Notes: generated from the letters alone by a model not told the origin. Numbered from the stretch's first letter, positions 7,397-18,082 are shown. The stretch: 51,699 bases of DNA from JBLNBU01 sp050260215 (GCA_050260215.1 JBLNBU010000184.1:1-51699); one strand, 5' to 3'. Program-made: numbers and translations.

Positions 7397-7828
7397 TCAA
7401 CGCGTCGCGGCGAAGTCGCGCAGCACGCCCATTTCCAGCTGGGCCTGCTGCAGGCGGTGGTTGACCGCGTCACCGATGGAGACGATGCCGACCAACTCCT
7501 CGCCCTCGACCACCGGCAGGTGGCGGATGCGGCGGCTGTTCATCATCTGCAGTACTTCGCGGGCGGTGTCGGAAGGCTTGCAGGTCAGCACCGGGCTCGA
7601 CATGACGTTGCGCACCGGCATGTCCAGCGCGCCCTTGCCGTACTGGGACAGCCCGTTGACGATGTCACGCTCGGACAGCACCCCCATGATGCGGCCCTTG
7701 GCGTCACAGACCACGGCCACGCCGACTTTCTTGGTGGACAGCAGCTTCGCGGTCTCCGCCACCGAGTGCTCGGGGCGGATGGTGAAGACGTTACTGCCCT
7801 TGTTCTTGAGAATGGCCTCGACCGTCAT
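7397..7828 (-). CDS. CBS-domain pair protein
   Basis: 143-residue stand-alone protein of two CBS motifs (about residues 5-60 and 73-130), which together form one Bateman module binding adenosyl nucleotides such as AMP or ATP. Recognisable pieces are VGVAVVCDAKGRIMGVLSERDI in the first repeat (the SERD turn) and RHLPVVEGEELVGIVSIGD in the second. Its output partner is not in the sequence; it may act as a nucleotide-sensing regulator. ATG 7828 is preferred over ATG 7858 because GGAGGGG sits six bases upstream of the former. Confidence 0.9.
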   Translation of the reverse strand: MTVEAILKNKGSNVFTIRPEHSVAETAKLLSTKKVGVAVVCDAKGRIMGVLSERDIVNGLSQYGKGALDMPVRNVMSSPVLTCKPSDTAREVLQMMNSRRIRHLPVVEGEELVGIVSIGDAVNHRLQQAQLEMGVLRDFAATR

Positions 7829-7910
7829 CGGATCCCCTCCCTGGGGCTGTTGTTCCATTGTTCAACCAGGATGAGCCCAACCCCGGGAAAATTGCAACGA
7901 TGATCATTTC

Positions 7911-9299
7911 CTAATGTGCGGCATGGTCGGGCAGGGCGACGCCGCTGGCGGCCAACTCGGCTTCGAGGGTGGCGCGCAGGCGCTTTAGCCCCCCGGCGTC
8001 GCGCGCTTCGCAGCGGGCGACCAGCACCGCCTGGGTGTTGGAGGCGCGCAGCAGCCACCAGCCGTCGTCGGTGTCGACGCGCACGCCGTCGATGGCCGAA
8101 AAGCGCGCGCCGGCGGCGCTCAAGCGGGTGCGCACCTCGTCGACCACCTTGAACTTGCGCTCCTCGGGGCAGTCGAAGCGCATTTCGGGGGTGTTGACCA
8201 TGTGCGGCAGCCGGTCGCGGCGCCGGGCCAGGGTCTCGCGCTCCCAGCGGGCGACGATGCCCAGCAGGCGCACCGCGGCGTAAAGGGCGTCGTCGAAGCC
8301 ATACCAGCGGTCCGCGAAGAAGATGTGGCCGCTCATCTCGCCGGCCAGCGGCGCCTTGGTCTCGGCCATCTGGGTCTTGATCAGCGAGTGCCCGGTGCGG
8401 CCCATCAGCGGATGCCCGCCCATGCGCGCCACCTCGTCGAAGAACACGCTCGAGGCCTTGACGTCGGCAATCACGGTGGCGCCGGGGCGCGTCTTCAGCA
8501 GGTCCTCGGCCAGGATCACCAGGATCTGGTCGCCCCACAGGATGCGGCCCTCGCCGTCGATCACCCCGATGCGGTCGCCGTCGCCGTCGAAAGCGATGCC
8601 GAGATCGGCCCTTTCCAGCAGCACCGCGTCCTGTAGCGCCACCAGGTTATGGGGTTCGGTGGGATCGGGGTGGTGGTTTGGGAAGTGGCCGTCGATGTCG
8701 CCGAACAGCACGGTGTGGGTGCCGGGCAGCCGCTTGGCCAGTTCGGTCAGCACCTCGCCGGTGGCGCCGTTGCCGGCGTCCCACACCACCTTGAGGCCGC
8801 GGCCACCGTCGTAGTCCTGGACCAACCGGTCGAGATACTCGCCCGCCACCGGGTCGTCGACCACGCGGCCCTCGCCGGCGGCGAAAGCGCCCTCGGCGGC
8901 AATGGCCCCCAGGTCCTTGATGTCGGGCCCGAAGAACGGCCGGTTGCCCAGCACCATCTTGAAGCCGTTGTGGGTGGGCGGATTGTGCGAGCCGGTGATC
9001 ATGATGCCGCCGTCGGCGTCGCGCACCTTGGCGGCGAAGTACAGCATGGGGGTGGGGCCGCGGCCGATGCGGCGCACCTCACAGCCTGCCGCCACCAGCC
9101 CGTCGACGGTGGCCGCCGCCATCTCGGGACTGGACAGCCGCCCGTCCCAGCCGACGCACACCACCCGCCCGCCTGCCGCCCGCACCCGGGTGCCGAAGGC
9201 CCGGCCGATGTGGAAGGCGTCGGCGGCGAACAGCGTCTCGCCGACGATGCCGCGGATGTCGTATTCGCGCAGGATGGTGGGGTGGAAATCATGGGTCAT
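7911..9299 (-). CDS. manB: Phosphomannomutase/phosphoglucomutase
   Basis: 462-residue alpha-D-phosphohexomutase interconverting hexose 6- and 1-phosphates (mannose or glucose), the entry to GDP-mannose and other exopolysaccharide or LPS precursors. The four-domain layout is complete: the catalytic serine loop TGSHNPP (Ser104), the metal loop FDGDGDR at about residue 236, the sugar loop GEMSGH at about 320, and the C-terminal phosphate site RASNTQ near 425. AAGGA lies eight bases before the ATG. It follows pgm on the same strand with a 108-base palindromic repeat in the gap, and belongs with pgm, ugd and galU to a nucleotide-sugar block. algC is an equally valid name. Confidence 0.93.
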   Translation of the reverse strand: MTHDFHPTILREYDIRGIVGETLFAADAFHIGRAFGTRVRAAGGRVVCVGWDGRLSSPEMAAATVDGLVAAGCEVRRIGRGPTPMLYFAAKVRDADGGIMITGSHNPPTHNGFKMVLGNRPFFGPDIKDLGAIAAEGAFAAGEGRVVDDPVAGEYLDRLVQDYDGGRGLKVVWDAGNGATGEVLTELAKRLPGTHTVLFGDIDGHFPNHHPDPTEPHNLVALQDAVLLERADLGIAFDGDGDRIGVIDGEGRILWGDQILVILAEDLLKTRPGATVIADVKASSVFFDEVARMGGHPLMGRTGHSLIKTQMAETKAPLAGEMSGHIFFADRWYGFDDALYAAVRLLGIVARWERETLARRRDRLPHMVNTPEMRFDCPEERKFKVVDEVRTRLSAAGARFSAIDGVRVDTDDGWWLLRASNTQAVLVARCEARDAGGLKRLRATLEAELAASGVALPDHAAH

Positions 9300-9321
9300 G
9301 CGGGGGTCCTTCGTGCGTGCC

Positions 9322-9429
9322 CCCTCTCCCAGCGGGAGAGGGTCGGGGTGAGGGAGAAATGGTGATGCCTGTTCAGGCGGCGCCAGCTCCCCCTCACCCT
9401 CCGTCTCCCTCTCCCGTCGGGAGAGGGAG
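9322..9429. repeat. Paired palindromic intergenic repeat, copy 2
   Basis: Same element family as at 7209: palindrome CCCTCTCCCAGCGGGAGAGG at 9322-9342 followed by GGGGTGAGGGAGA, then an inverted partner with CCCCTCACCCTC and a palindrome CTCCCTCTCCC-GTC-GGGAGAGGGAG at 9405-9429. It lies in the pgm-manB gap, where it could attenuate or stabilise the transcript between the two mutase genes. Confidence 0.85.
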
Positions 9430-9438
9430 TGAATGCCG

Positions 9439-11067
9439 TCAGGTAATGACGGTGGGTTGTTTCCGCCCCGTCCGCTTCTCGATCTCGGCCACCTCGCCGG
9501 CGATGGCGATCAGGTCGGCCAGGGCGGCCTGCGGGTCCTGGTCCTGCCTGGCCGGATCGGGCTCGTAGCGCTCCAGGTAGACGCGCAGGGTAGCACCCTC
9601 GGTGCCGGTGCCCGACAGGCGGAAGACGATGCGCGAGCCGTCGGTGAAGATGATGCGCACGCCCTGCTTGGTGCTGACCGAGCCGTCCACCGGGTCGGTA
9701 TAGGCGAAGTCGTCGTGAAGGGCGACAGTGTAGGCCCCCAGTTGCTTGCCCGCCAGCCCCAGGCCGCGCAGGTGGTCCATCAGCCCGTTGGCGGCCCCGG
9801 TGTCGATTCCCTCGTAGTCGTGGCGGGAATAGATGTTGCGGCCAAAGGTCGCCCAGTGGGCCTTGACGATGGCGGCCACGCTTTCCTTGCGCGCGGCCAG
9901 CACGTTCAGCCACATCAGCACCGCCCACAGCCCGTCCTTCTCGCGCACGTGGTCGGAACCGGTGCCGAAGCTTTCCTCGCCGCACAGGGTGGCCAGGCCG
10001 GCGTCGAGCAGGGTGCCGAAGAACTTCCACCCGGTCGGCGTCTCATAGGCCTTGATGCCCAGCTTCTCGGCCACCCGGTCGGCGGCGGCCGAGGTCGGCA
10101 TGGAGCGGGCGATGCCCTTCAGCCCCTTGGCGTAGCCGGGGCAGACGGTGGCGTTGGCCGCCAGCACCGCCAGCGAGTCCGACGGCGTGACGTAGAAGCC
10201 GCGGCCCAGGATCATGTTGCGGTCGCCGTCACCGTCGGAGGCGGCGCCGAAATCGGGGGAGTCGGGTCCGTCCAGCGCCTCGACCAGGTCGTGGGCGTGG
10301 ACCAGGTTGGGGTCGGGATGGCCGCCGCCGAAGTCCTCGAGCGGGGTGCCGTTCATCACCGTGCCCTTGCCCGCCCCCAGGCGGCCTTCCAGGATCTCGA
10401 CCGCATAGGGGCCGGTGACGGCGTGCATGGCGTCGAACTTCATGCGGAAGCCGCCCTTGAACAGGGCGCGGATGGCATTGAAGTCGAACAGGCTTTCCAT
10501 CAGCAGGGCATAGTCGGCGACCGGGTCGAACACCTCGACCGCCATCGGGCCCAACTGCCGGGTACCCAGGGTGTCGAGGTCGACGTCGGCGGCGTCCAGG
10601 ATGCGGTACTGGCTGATCTCGCCGCTCCTGGCATAGATGGCCTCGGTGACCGTCTCGGGCGCCGGGCCGCCGGCGGGGATGTTGTACTTGATGCCGAAAT
10701 CTTCCGAAGGGCCGCCGGGGTTGTGGCTGGCCGACAGGATGATGCCGCCGAAGGTCTTGTACTTGCGGATCACGCACGAGGCGGCCGGCGTCGACAGGAT
10801 GCCGCCCTTGCCCACCATCACCCGGGCAAAGCCGTTGGCCGCGGCCATCTTCAGGATGGTCTGGATGGCGCCCCGGTTGTGGTAGCGCCCGTCGCCGCCC
10901 AGCGCCAGGGTCTTGCCCTTGACGTCGCCGATGGTGTCGAAGATGGCCTGGACGAAGTTCTCCAGGTAATGGGGTTGCGCGAACACCGCGACCTTCTTGC
11001 GCAGTCCCGAAGTGCCCGGCTTCTGCCCGGAAAACGGCGTGGTGGCGACGGTGCGGACGGCGCTCAT
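9439..11067 (-). CDS. pgm: Phosphoglucomutase, alpha-D-glucose specific
   Basis: 542-residue enzyme interconverting glucose 6-phosphate and glucose 1-phosphate, feeding GalU for UDP-glucose and glycogen synthesis. It begins with TTPFSGQKPGTSGLRKK, the substrate-binding start of eukaryote-type PGMs; the catalytic serine is in SASHNPGG (Ser114) and the Mg loop is DGDGDR. The C-terminus carries FRLSGTGTEGATLRVY, the phosphate-binding motif. Length matches the ~545-residue family, not the shorter ManB type next door. AAGGAG lies nine bases upstream of the ATG. Confidence 0.95.
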   Translation of the reverse strand: MSAVRTVATTPFSGQKPGTSGLRKKVAVFAQPHYLENFVQAIFDTIGDVKGKTLALGGDGRYHNRGAIQTILKMAAANGFARVMVGKGGILSTPAASCVIRKYKTFGGIILSASHNPGGPSEDFGIKYNIPAGGPAPETVTEAIYARSGEISQYRILDAADVDLDTLGTRQLGPMAVEVFDPVADYALLMESLFDFNAIRALFKGGFRMKFDAMHAVTGPYAVEILEGRLGAGKGTVMNGTPLEDFGGGHPDPNLVHAHDLVEALDGPDSPDFGAASDGDGDRNMILGRGFYVTPSDSLAVLAANATVCPGYAKGLKGIARSMPTSAAADRVAEKLGIKAYETPTGWKFFGTLLDAGLATLCGEESFGTGSDHVREKDGLWAVLMWLNVLAARKESVAAIVKAHWATFGRNIYSRHDYEGIDTGAANGLMDHLRGLGLAGKQLGAYTVALHDDFAYTDPVDGSVSTKQGVRIIFTDGSRIVFRLSGTGTEGATLRVYLERYEPDPARQDQDPQAALADLIAIAGEVAEIEKRTGRKQPTVIT

Positions 11068-11197
11068 GCGGATCGCTCCTTGGCGGAAAGTATGCCCTGA
11101 CGTTGATGCAGGGCCGGGGCGGTGTCAACCAGCCTCGCGGGGCTGGCGCGTTCGGAGGATCGGCCGTACCCTAATAGATGACAATAGGAGGCCATGA

Positions 11198-12238
11198 ATG
11201 CGCCGGTTGGTACTGTTGACCACTCTCTTGCTGGCAGGCTTCGGGCACGATGCGTGTTCAGCCCAGCGTCATGATCCCAAAACGCTTCAGTATCTTGGTG
11301 CGAATACCAATCCGGTGATCGAACCTGCCGATACCGACCCGCGCCCACTGGCGTTTTCCCCGAGCCAGCAACCGGCATGGCTCAAGCCGTTGCTGCACGA
11401 CCTACCGGCTGCGCGACGCAAAGGCGTCGTTGCCGAAAGCGCGCTGGTGCTGAAGCGCGCCGACCGCCCGTCCCACCTGGCCGTAATTTGGAACCGCGGC
11501 TCCGACCTGCGCCTGTTTCAGTTGTTCGTCCTCAAGCCACGAGAGGGCAAAATCCCGTATTCGGCCCATCTGATCGGTGACATCAGGGAAGAGTACCTGC
11601 ACATCGTCGAACCATCGGGCCTGGATATCCACGGCGACGGCGTCCCGACTGTGTTCGTCGACGTGGGATCGGGGGGCTCGGGGGCGGAAGGATATGGGGT
11701 CTCCGTGCTGAAGCTCGGCGAGCGGGTGGAGGACATCACCCCGAAGACGGCGCGCCCCATCCTGGTGGCAGACCTCGACGGTGACGGATCGTTCGAGATC
11801 GTCGGTTCCGACGACCGCTGGGCCAATCTTGTGCGCAGTTGTGGGCAATGCGGACCGCATATCCCCGTTGTCAACCGCTGGGACGGAAGGCGTTACGTAC
11901 CCGCGTGCCGCGATTTTCCCGACTACTATAAGGCAAGACAGGCGCTTCTCGGCGAAGCCCACTCAATCGAAGTCTTCATCGACTATTCCGCGGATTCGGC
12001 GCTGCTTGATGCGCAGATGGCCCGTCCTGAAGCGGCCAGGGAAACGTTGGCAGAATTGAGACAGACCGTGGCGGGCCACGGAAAATGGGAAGACCTCGGC
12101 TATCAGATCGCGGACAGCATCGAGCGCGTCGTTGCCGAGGCCGACTTCTCGCAACCCTGTCCGTTGCTTGGCGCGAAAGCGCCGGTCAGACCCCTTTTCG
12201 GGGATGTGAAGCGTAGAAAGATAATCGAGGGGCGGTGA
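11198..12238 (+). CDS. Secreted hypothetical protein with FG-GAP-like calcium loop
   Basis: 346 residues, unrecognised. Residues 1-20 form a Sec signal peptide (MRRLVLLTTLLLAG, cleavage near CSA). A segment near residue 190, VADLDGDGSFEIVGSD, is the DxDxDG calcium loop of FG-GAP/VCBS-type beta-propeller blades, and an earlier LDIHGDGVPTVFVDVGSG may be a second blade. Four Cys fall in a CGQCGPH cluster and near the C-terminus, so periplasmic disulfides are possible. AGGAGG lies six bases before the ATG. Base composition is visibly lower in GC than the neighbours and it is inserted between two convergent sugar-nucleotide genes, suggesting acquisition. Confidence 0.8.
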   Translation: MRRLVLLTTLLLAGFGHDACSAQRHDPKTLQYLGANTNPVIEPADTDPRPLAFSPSQQPAWLKPLLHDLPAARRKGVVAESALVLKRADRPSHLAVIWNRGSDLRLFQLFVLKPREGKIPYSAHLIGDIREEYLHIVEPSGLDIHGDGVPTVFVDVGSGGSGAEGYGVSVLKLGERVEDITPKTARPILVADLDGDGSFEIVGSDDRWANLVRSCGQCGPHIPVVNRWDGRRYVPACRDFPDYYKARQALLGEAHSIEVFIDYSADSALLDAQMARPEAARETLAELRQTVAGHGKWEDLGYQIADSIERVVAEADFSQPCPLLGAKAPVRPLFGDVKRRKIIEGR

Positions 12239-12255
12239 TCCAGCCACCGCCCCTC
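12227..12255. terminator. Bidirectional hairpin between the secreted protein and ugd
   Basis: Perfect 11-base stem GAGGGGCGGTG / CACCGCCCCTC around a seven-base loop, overlapping the stop codon of the plus-strand gene. On the minus strand it is followed by GATTATCTTT, so it fits best as the ugd terminator; on the plus strand there is no T run. Confidence 0.7.
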
Positions 12256-12262
12256 GTATGCC

Positions 12263-13567
12263 CTACGGGCGGCCGATGCTGATATAGGTGAAGCCGGCCT
12301 CGCGCATCTCGTCGGGGGCGTAGACGTTGCGCAGGTCGACCACCGCCGGCTTGCCCAACAGCGTCTTGACCCGGTCGAGGTCAAGCGCGCGGAACTCGTT
12401 CCACTCGGTGACGATGACCAGGCAGTCGGCGCCGGGCATGGTGGCGTAGGCGTCGTCGCAGTATTCGATCTGCGGCAGCATCTTCTTGGCCTCGGTCATG
12501 CCCTCGGGATCGAAGGCGCGGACCTTGGCGCCGGCCTCGACCAAAGCGGGGACGATGTCCAGGCTGGGGCTGTCGCGCATGTCGTCGGTGTTGGGCTTGA
12601 AGGTCAGGCCCAGCACGGCCACGGTCTTGCCCTTGACCGAGCCGCCGCAGGCGGCGACCACCTTGTCGGCCATGCGCTTCTTGCGCTCGTCGTTGACGGC
12701 GACCACCGTCTCGACGATCTTGAGCGGCGCGTCGTAGTCGCGCGCGGTGCGCACCAATGCCAGGGTGTCCTTGGGAAAGCACGAGCCGCCGTAGCCGGGG
12801 CCGGGGTGCAGGAACTTCTTGCCGATGCGGCCGTCGAGCCCGATGCCCTTGGCGACGTCGTGGACGTTGGCGCCCACCTTCTCGCACAGGTCGGCGATCT
12901 CGTTGATGAAGGTGATCTTGGTCGCCAGGAAGGTGTTGCCGGCGTACTTGATCAGCTCCGAGGTGCGGCGCGAGGTGAACACGATCGGCGTCTCGATCAG
13001 GTACAGCACCCGGTAGAGCTGCTTCATCACCGCGCGCGCACGGTCCGACTCGGTGCCGATGACCACGCGGTCGGGGCGCATGAAGTCGTTGATGGCCGAA
13101 CCCTCGCGCAGGAACTCGGGGTTCGACACCACGTCGAACTCGGCGTCGGGACGACGTTCGCGGATGATGCGCTCGACCTCGTCGCCGGTGCCGACCGGCA
13201 CGGTCGACTTGGTGACGATGACGGTATAGCCGTCCAGCGCGTCGGCGATCTCCTCGGCGGCGCCGTAGACGTAGGACAGGTCGGCATGGCCGTCACCGCG
13301 GCGCGACGGCGTGCCCACCGCGATGAATACCGCGTCGGCGGCCTTGACCGCGCTCTTCAGGTCGGTGGTGAACTCGAGGCGGCCGGCCTTGACGTTGGAT
13401 GCGACCAACTCGTCGAGACCGGGCTCGTAGATCGGCATGACGTTCTGTTCGAGCAGCTGGATCTTGCGCTCGTCCTTGTCCACGCCGGTGACGTGGATGC
13501 CGAATTCCGAAAAGCAGGTCCCGGACACCAGGCCGACATAGCCGGTGCCGATCATGGCGATGCGCAT
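12263..13567 (-). CDS. ugd: UDP-glucose 6-dehydrogenase
   Basis: 434-residue NAD-dependent enzyme oxidising UDP-glucose to UDP-glucuronate for capsule, LPS or other polysaccharides. The Rossmann start MRIAMIGTGYVGLVSG, the TVPVGTGDE segment, and the catalytic cysteine in GPGYGGSCFPKDT (about residue 260) are all present, and the C-terminal UDP-binding domain carries LGLTFKPNTDDMRDSPS. It starts 19 bases after the galU stop on the same strand, so galU-ugd is a two-gene unit making and then using UDP-glucose. Confidence 0.96.
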   Translation of the reverse strand: MRIAMIGTGYVGLVSGTCFSEFGIHVTGVDKDERKIQLLEQNVMPIYEPGLDELVASNVKAGRLEFTTDLKSAVKAADAVFIAVGTPSRRGDGHADLSYVYGAAEEIADALDGYTVIVTKSTVPVGTGDEVERIIRERRPDAEFDVVSNPEFLREGSAINDFMRPDRVVIGTESDRARAVMKQLYRVLYLIETPIVFTSRRTSELIKYAGNTFLATKITFINEIADLCEKVGANVHDVAKGIGLDGRIGKKFLHPGPGYGGSCFPKDTLALVRTARDYDAPLKIVETVVAVNDERKKRMADKVVAACGGSVKGKTVAVLGLTFKPNTDDMRDSPSLDIVPALVEAGAKVRAFDPEGMTEAKKMLPQIEYCDDAYATMPGADCLVIVTEWNEFRALDLDRVKTLLGKPAVVDLRNVYAPDEMREAGFTYISIGRP

Positions 13568-13586
13568 AACTCGTGTACCCCTAGTA

Positions 13587-14459
13587 TCAGAACTTGAACT
13601 GGCTCAGCGCCGCGCGGGCGGCGTCACCGATGTCCTCGCGCTCGAGCGCGAAGGCGACGTTGGCTTCCAACCAGCCCACCTTGTCGCCGCAGTCGAAACG
13701 CTTGCCTTCGAAGCGCAGGCCGTGGAACGGCACCATGCCGATGGTCTGGCTGATGGCGTCGGTCAGCTGGATCTCGCCGCCGGCGCCCTTCTCCTTCTTG
13801 TCGAGCACGTCGAACACCGCCGGATGCAGGATGTAGCGGCCGATGATCGACAGGGTCGACGGCGCCACCGCCGGCTCGGGCTTCTCGACCAGGCCCTGGG
13901 CCTTGGCGATGCGGCCGTTGTCGAACTCGACGTCCAGGATGCCGTAGCGCTTGGTGTGCTCGCGCGGCACGTCCGAGACGGCGACAACGTGGCCGCCCAC
14001 CTCGGTGTGGACGGCGACCATCTGCTTCAGGCAAGGGGTCTTGGCCAGGATAAGGTCGTCGGGCAGCAGCACCGCGAAGGGCTCCTCGTCGACCAGGTCG
14101 CGGGCACACCACACGGCGTGGCCGAGGCCCAGGGGCTCCTGCTGGCGGGTGTAGCTGATCTGGCCGGACTTGGGCATCCAGCTGGTCACGGCGTCGACCA
14201 GGTCGAACTTGCCGCGCTCCTTCAGGGTGCGCTCCAGGTCGGGCGCGTGGTCGAAATGGTCTTCCAGGGCGGTCTTGCCGCGGCCGGTGACGAAGATGAA
14301 GTGCTCGACGCCGGCGGCCGCAGCCTCTTCGACCGCGTACTGGATCAGCGGCTTGTCGACCACGGGCAGCATTTCCTTGGGCATCGCCTTGGTGGCGGGC
14401 AGGAAGCGGGTGCCCATGCCCCCGACAGGGAACACGGCCTTGCGCACGCGACGTGCCAT
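13587..14459 (-). CDS. galU: UTP-glucose-1-phosphate uridylyltransferase
   Basis: 290-residue nucleotidyltransferase making UDP-glucose from UTP and glucose 1-phosphate. The signature GGMGTRFLPATKAMPKEMLPV, here at about residues 13-33, carries the nucleotide loop and the catalytic Lys; KPLIQY and LGLGHAVWCA follow as in the family. The start MARRVRK is fixed by AAGGAG eight bases upstream; an in-frame ATG at 14594 would add 45 unrelated residues. It lies directly upstream of ugd. A palindrome TTGTGC-GAT-GCACAG sits about 43 bases before the start codon and resembles the operators at the polyhydroxybutyrate genes. Confidence 0.96.
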   Translation of the reverse strand: MARRVRKAVFPVGGMGTRFLPATKAMPKEMLPVVDKPLIQYAVEEAAAAGVEHFIFVTGRGKTALEDHFDHAPDLERTLKERGKFDLVDAVTSWMPKSGQISYTRQQEPLGLGHAVWCARDLVDEEPFAVLLPDDLILAKTPCLKQMVAVHTEVGGHVVAVSDVPREHTKRYGILDVEFDNGRIAKAQGLVEKPEPAVAPSTLSIIGRYILHPAVFDVLDKKEKGAGGEIQLTDAISQTIGMVPFHGLRFEGKRFDCGDKVGWLEANVAFALEREDIGDAARAALSQFKF

Positions 14460-14501
14460 AGTGCAACTCCTTCTTCGCTTCGTCCGGCCTCGCGGGCGCG
14501 T

Positions 14502-14516
14502 TTGTGCGATGCACAG
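14502..14516. promoter_or_regulatory. Palindrome TTGTGC-GAT-GCACAG upstream of galU
   Basis: Differs in only the last base from the TTGTGC-N3-GCACAA sites upstream of the acetoacetate-CoA ligase and phasin genes. It lies in the galU leader region. If it binds the same regulator it would tie nucleotide-sugar flux to carbon storage. A single site with one mismatch could be coincidental. Confidence 0.4.
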
Positions 14517-14590
14517 CGCTTCCCCCGGCCGCGCATGTTGTGCCACGCCCGCGCGTAGGACGCAACGGGCGCATCCGTCGGAAGGGGTGT

Positions 14591-15307
14591 TCAATCACCC
14601 AGCAGCAGGTCGCGAGCCTGGTTGATGCGGGCGGCAAGCCAGGTCGAACCGCCGGCGTCGGGGTGGGCGGCGCGCATCAGCCGGCGGTGGGCGTCGCGGA
14701 TTTCCTCGGGCGCCACTCCGGGTTTCAGGCCCAGCACCTCCCACGCCTCGTCGCGGGTCATGGTTCCGGCGCCGGACGGCGGAGCCGACGGCCCGGCCTC
14801 GCGCCAGTCGGGAAAGGCGCGCTCCAGCCAGGCTTCCAGCACCTGGGCCGACTGGGGGTCGACCTGCACCAGCCGCCACAGCTCGAGCGCCTGGTCGCGA
14901 GACAGCGACGACAGCAGGCGCCCGGCCAGCGGGCCTTCGAGCACCTCGCCGTCCAGGCTGCCGCTGTCGTGGTCCAGGTGCATGTGCAGGAAGCGGGTCT
15001 GCACCTCGCTGGCCGCGCCCGGGCTGGGCTTGCCCCCGGACATGCGCACGCCCAGCCCCCGCAGCATGCGGTAAAGGCCGTGCAGGCGCATGGCCCGGGC
15101 GATCCACGGGGCCAGGCCGGCCAGCACCGCGACCAGGCCGGCCAGCTTGCCGGTCAGCACCAGGAACAGCCCGCCGGCCACCAGCAGCGCCAGCCCCAGG
15201 GTCTTGAGCAGGCGGGCGACCTGGGCCGGCTTGGCGCGGCCGAACCAACGCACCGCCCACCACAGGCCGACCAGGGCCGCCAGGGCGAGGATCAGGCGGA
15301 TCAGCAT
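14591..15307 (-). CDS. Membrane-anchored J-domain protein
   Basis: 238 residues. Two hydrophobic stretches at about residues 2-22 and 35-75 anchor it in the inner membrane. A helical linker follows (about 95-165, including LAGRLLSSLSRDQALELW), and the C-terminus (about 180-238) is a J-domain: DEAWEVLGLKPGVAPEEIRDAHRRLM with the HPD tripeptide in AAHPDAGGS. J-domains stimulate DnaK ATPase, so this would recruit DnaK to a membrane site, as in DjlA or TIM14. It starts four bases after the stop of the VWA gene, so the pair is co-translated. Client and pathway are unknown. Confidence 0.85.
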   Translation of the reverse strand: MLIRLILALAALVGLWWAVRWFGRAKPAQVARLLKTLGLALLVAGGLFLVLTGKLAGLVAVLAGLAPWIARAMRLHGLYRMLRGLGVRMSGGKPSPGAASEVQTRFLHMHLDHDSGSLDGEVLEGPLAGRLLSSLSRDQALELWRLVQVDPQSAQVLEAWLERAFPDWREAGPSAPPSGAGTMTRDEAWEVLGLKPGVAPEEIRDAHRRLMRAAHPDAGGSTWLAARINQARDLLLGD

Positions 15308-15311
15308 CGGC

Positions 15312-16016
15312 TCATCGCCCCTCCAGCTGCCGGGTGATCTGCAGGACCGCGCCGCCCTTGGCGCGGCCGTAGTCCAGCATGGCCTGGCGGCCGCCGGCGG
15401 CGAACACCGCCACCGCCGACAGCAGCTCGCGCAGGCTTGCGGCGGACCTTGCGTCGAAGCGCACCGAGGCGCCGCCCGACAGCTTGGCCATCTGGCGGAA
15501 GGCATTGGCCGCCACCGGGTCTTCGCCCTCGTGGAACAGGAACAGGGGCACCCCCAGCACGCCCAGTTCGCCGGCCTGGCGGCAGAGCGCATCGACGTCT
15601 TCTTCCATGCAGTCGCCGACGAAGACGCAGGCGTTGACGCGGGTAACGCGGGTTTCGGCCAGCACGTGGCGCAGCACCTTGGCGATCTGGGTCTCGCCGC
15701 CCAGGCAGTCGACGTGCTTCAGCTGCCCGACCAGGGCGTCGGCCTGGCTGGTCCACGGGCCGGCGTGGAATTCGGCCATGCCGCGGTACCACACCAGCTG
15801 GACGTCCAGCCCACCCAGCTTGGCCGTCTCGTCGAACATGGCGGCGTGGATGCGCTGGGCGCTCGCCCAGGTGGCCTCGCGGCTGGCGGTGGCGTCCATG
15901 GCGAAGACCAGGCGGCCGCGGCGCACCTGGGTGGTGGCGGGGATGGCGCGGACCTTGGCGAGGAAATCAGCGATCTCGCCGGTGTTGGATCGGCTGGGCA
16001 ACTTGTGGTCGGCCAC
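15312..16016 (-). CDS. von Willebrand factor A domain protein
   Basis: 234 residues comprising essentially one VWA fold. The metal-ion-dependent adhesion site is visible as FAMDATASR (DxTxS, about residues 40-46), with a second conserved stretch CLGGETQIAKVLRHVL and an Asp in CVFVGDCMEED. There is no signal peptide, so it should be cytosolic. It starts with GTG at 16016, supported by GAAGGAGG upstream. It is translationally linked to the membrane J-domain protein and divergent from the acetoacetate-CoA ligase. Intracellular VWA proteins usually act as scaffolds with chaperones or ATPases, which fits the neighbour, but the process is not identifiable. Confidence 0.85.
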   Translation of the reverse strand: MADHKLPSRSNTGEIADFLAKVRAIPATTQVRRGRLVFAMDATASREATWASAQRIHAAMFDETAKLGGLDVQLVWYRGMAEFHAGPWTSQADALVGQLKHVDCLGGETQIAKVLRHVLAETRVTRVNACVFVGDCMEEDVDALCRQAGELGVLGVPLFLFHEGEDPVAANAFRQMAKLSGGASVRFDARSAASLRELLSAVAVFAAGGRQAMLDYGRAKGGAVLQITRQLEGR

Positions 16017-16098
16017 GGATTTTCCTCCTTCATACCCTTATCGGGGAGCCGCGGGCGCTTAGGCAAGCACTTGGCGACGGCGACGGTTTCCGAATAGA

Positions 16099-16113
16099 TT
16101 GTGCTTTGCACAA
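16099..16113. promoter_or_regulatory. Candidate PhaR operator upstream of the acetoacetate-CoA ligase
   Basis: Perfect palindrome TTGTGC-TTT-GCACAA, ending four bases before the GGGGAGGAG ribosome site. A weak promoter (TTGGCG at 16071, TAGATT at 16095, 18-base spacer) places it over the -10 and start region, a repressor-like position. The same sequence occurs at the phasin gene; TGC/GCA palindromes are known targets of the polyhydroxybutyrate regulator PhaR in other alphaproteobacteria. Confidence 0.6.
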
Positions 16114-16129
16114 ACGGGGAGGAGTCGCC

Positions 16130-18082
<1,953 letters not shown>

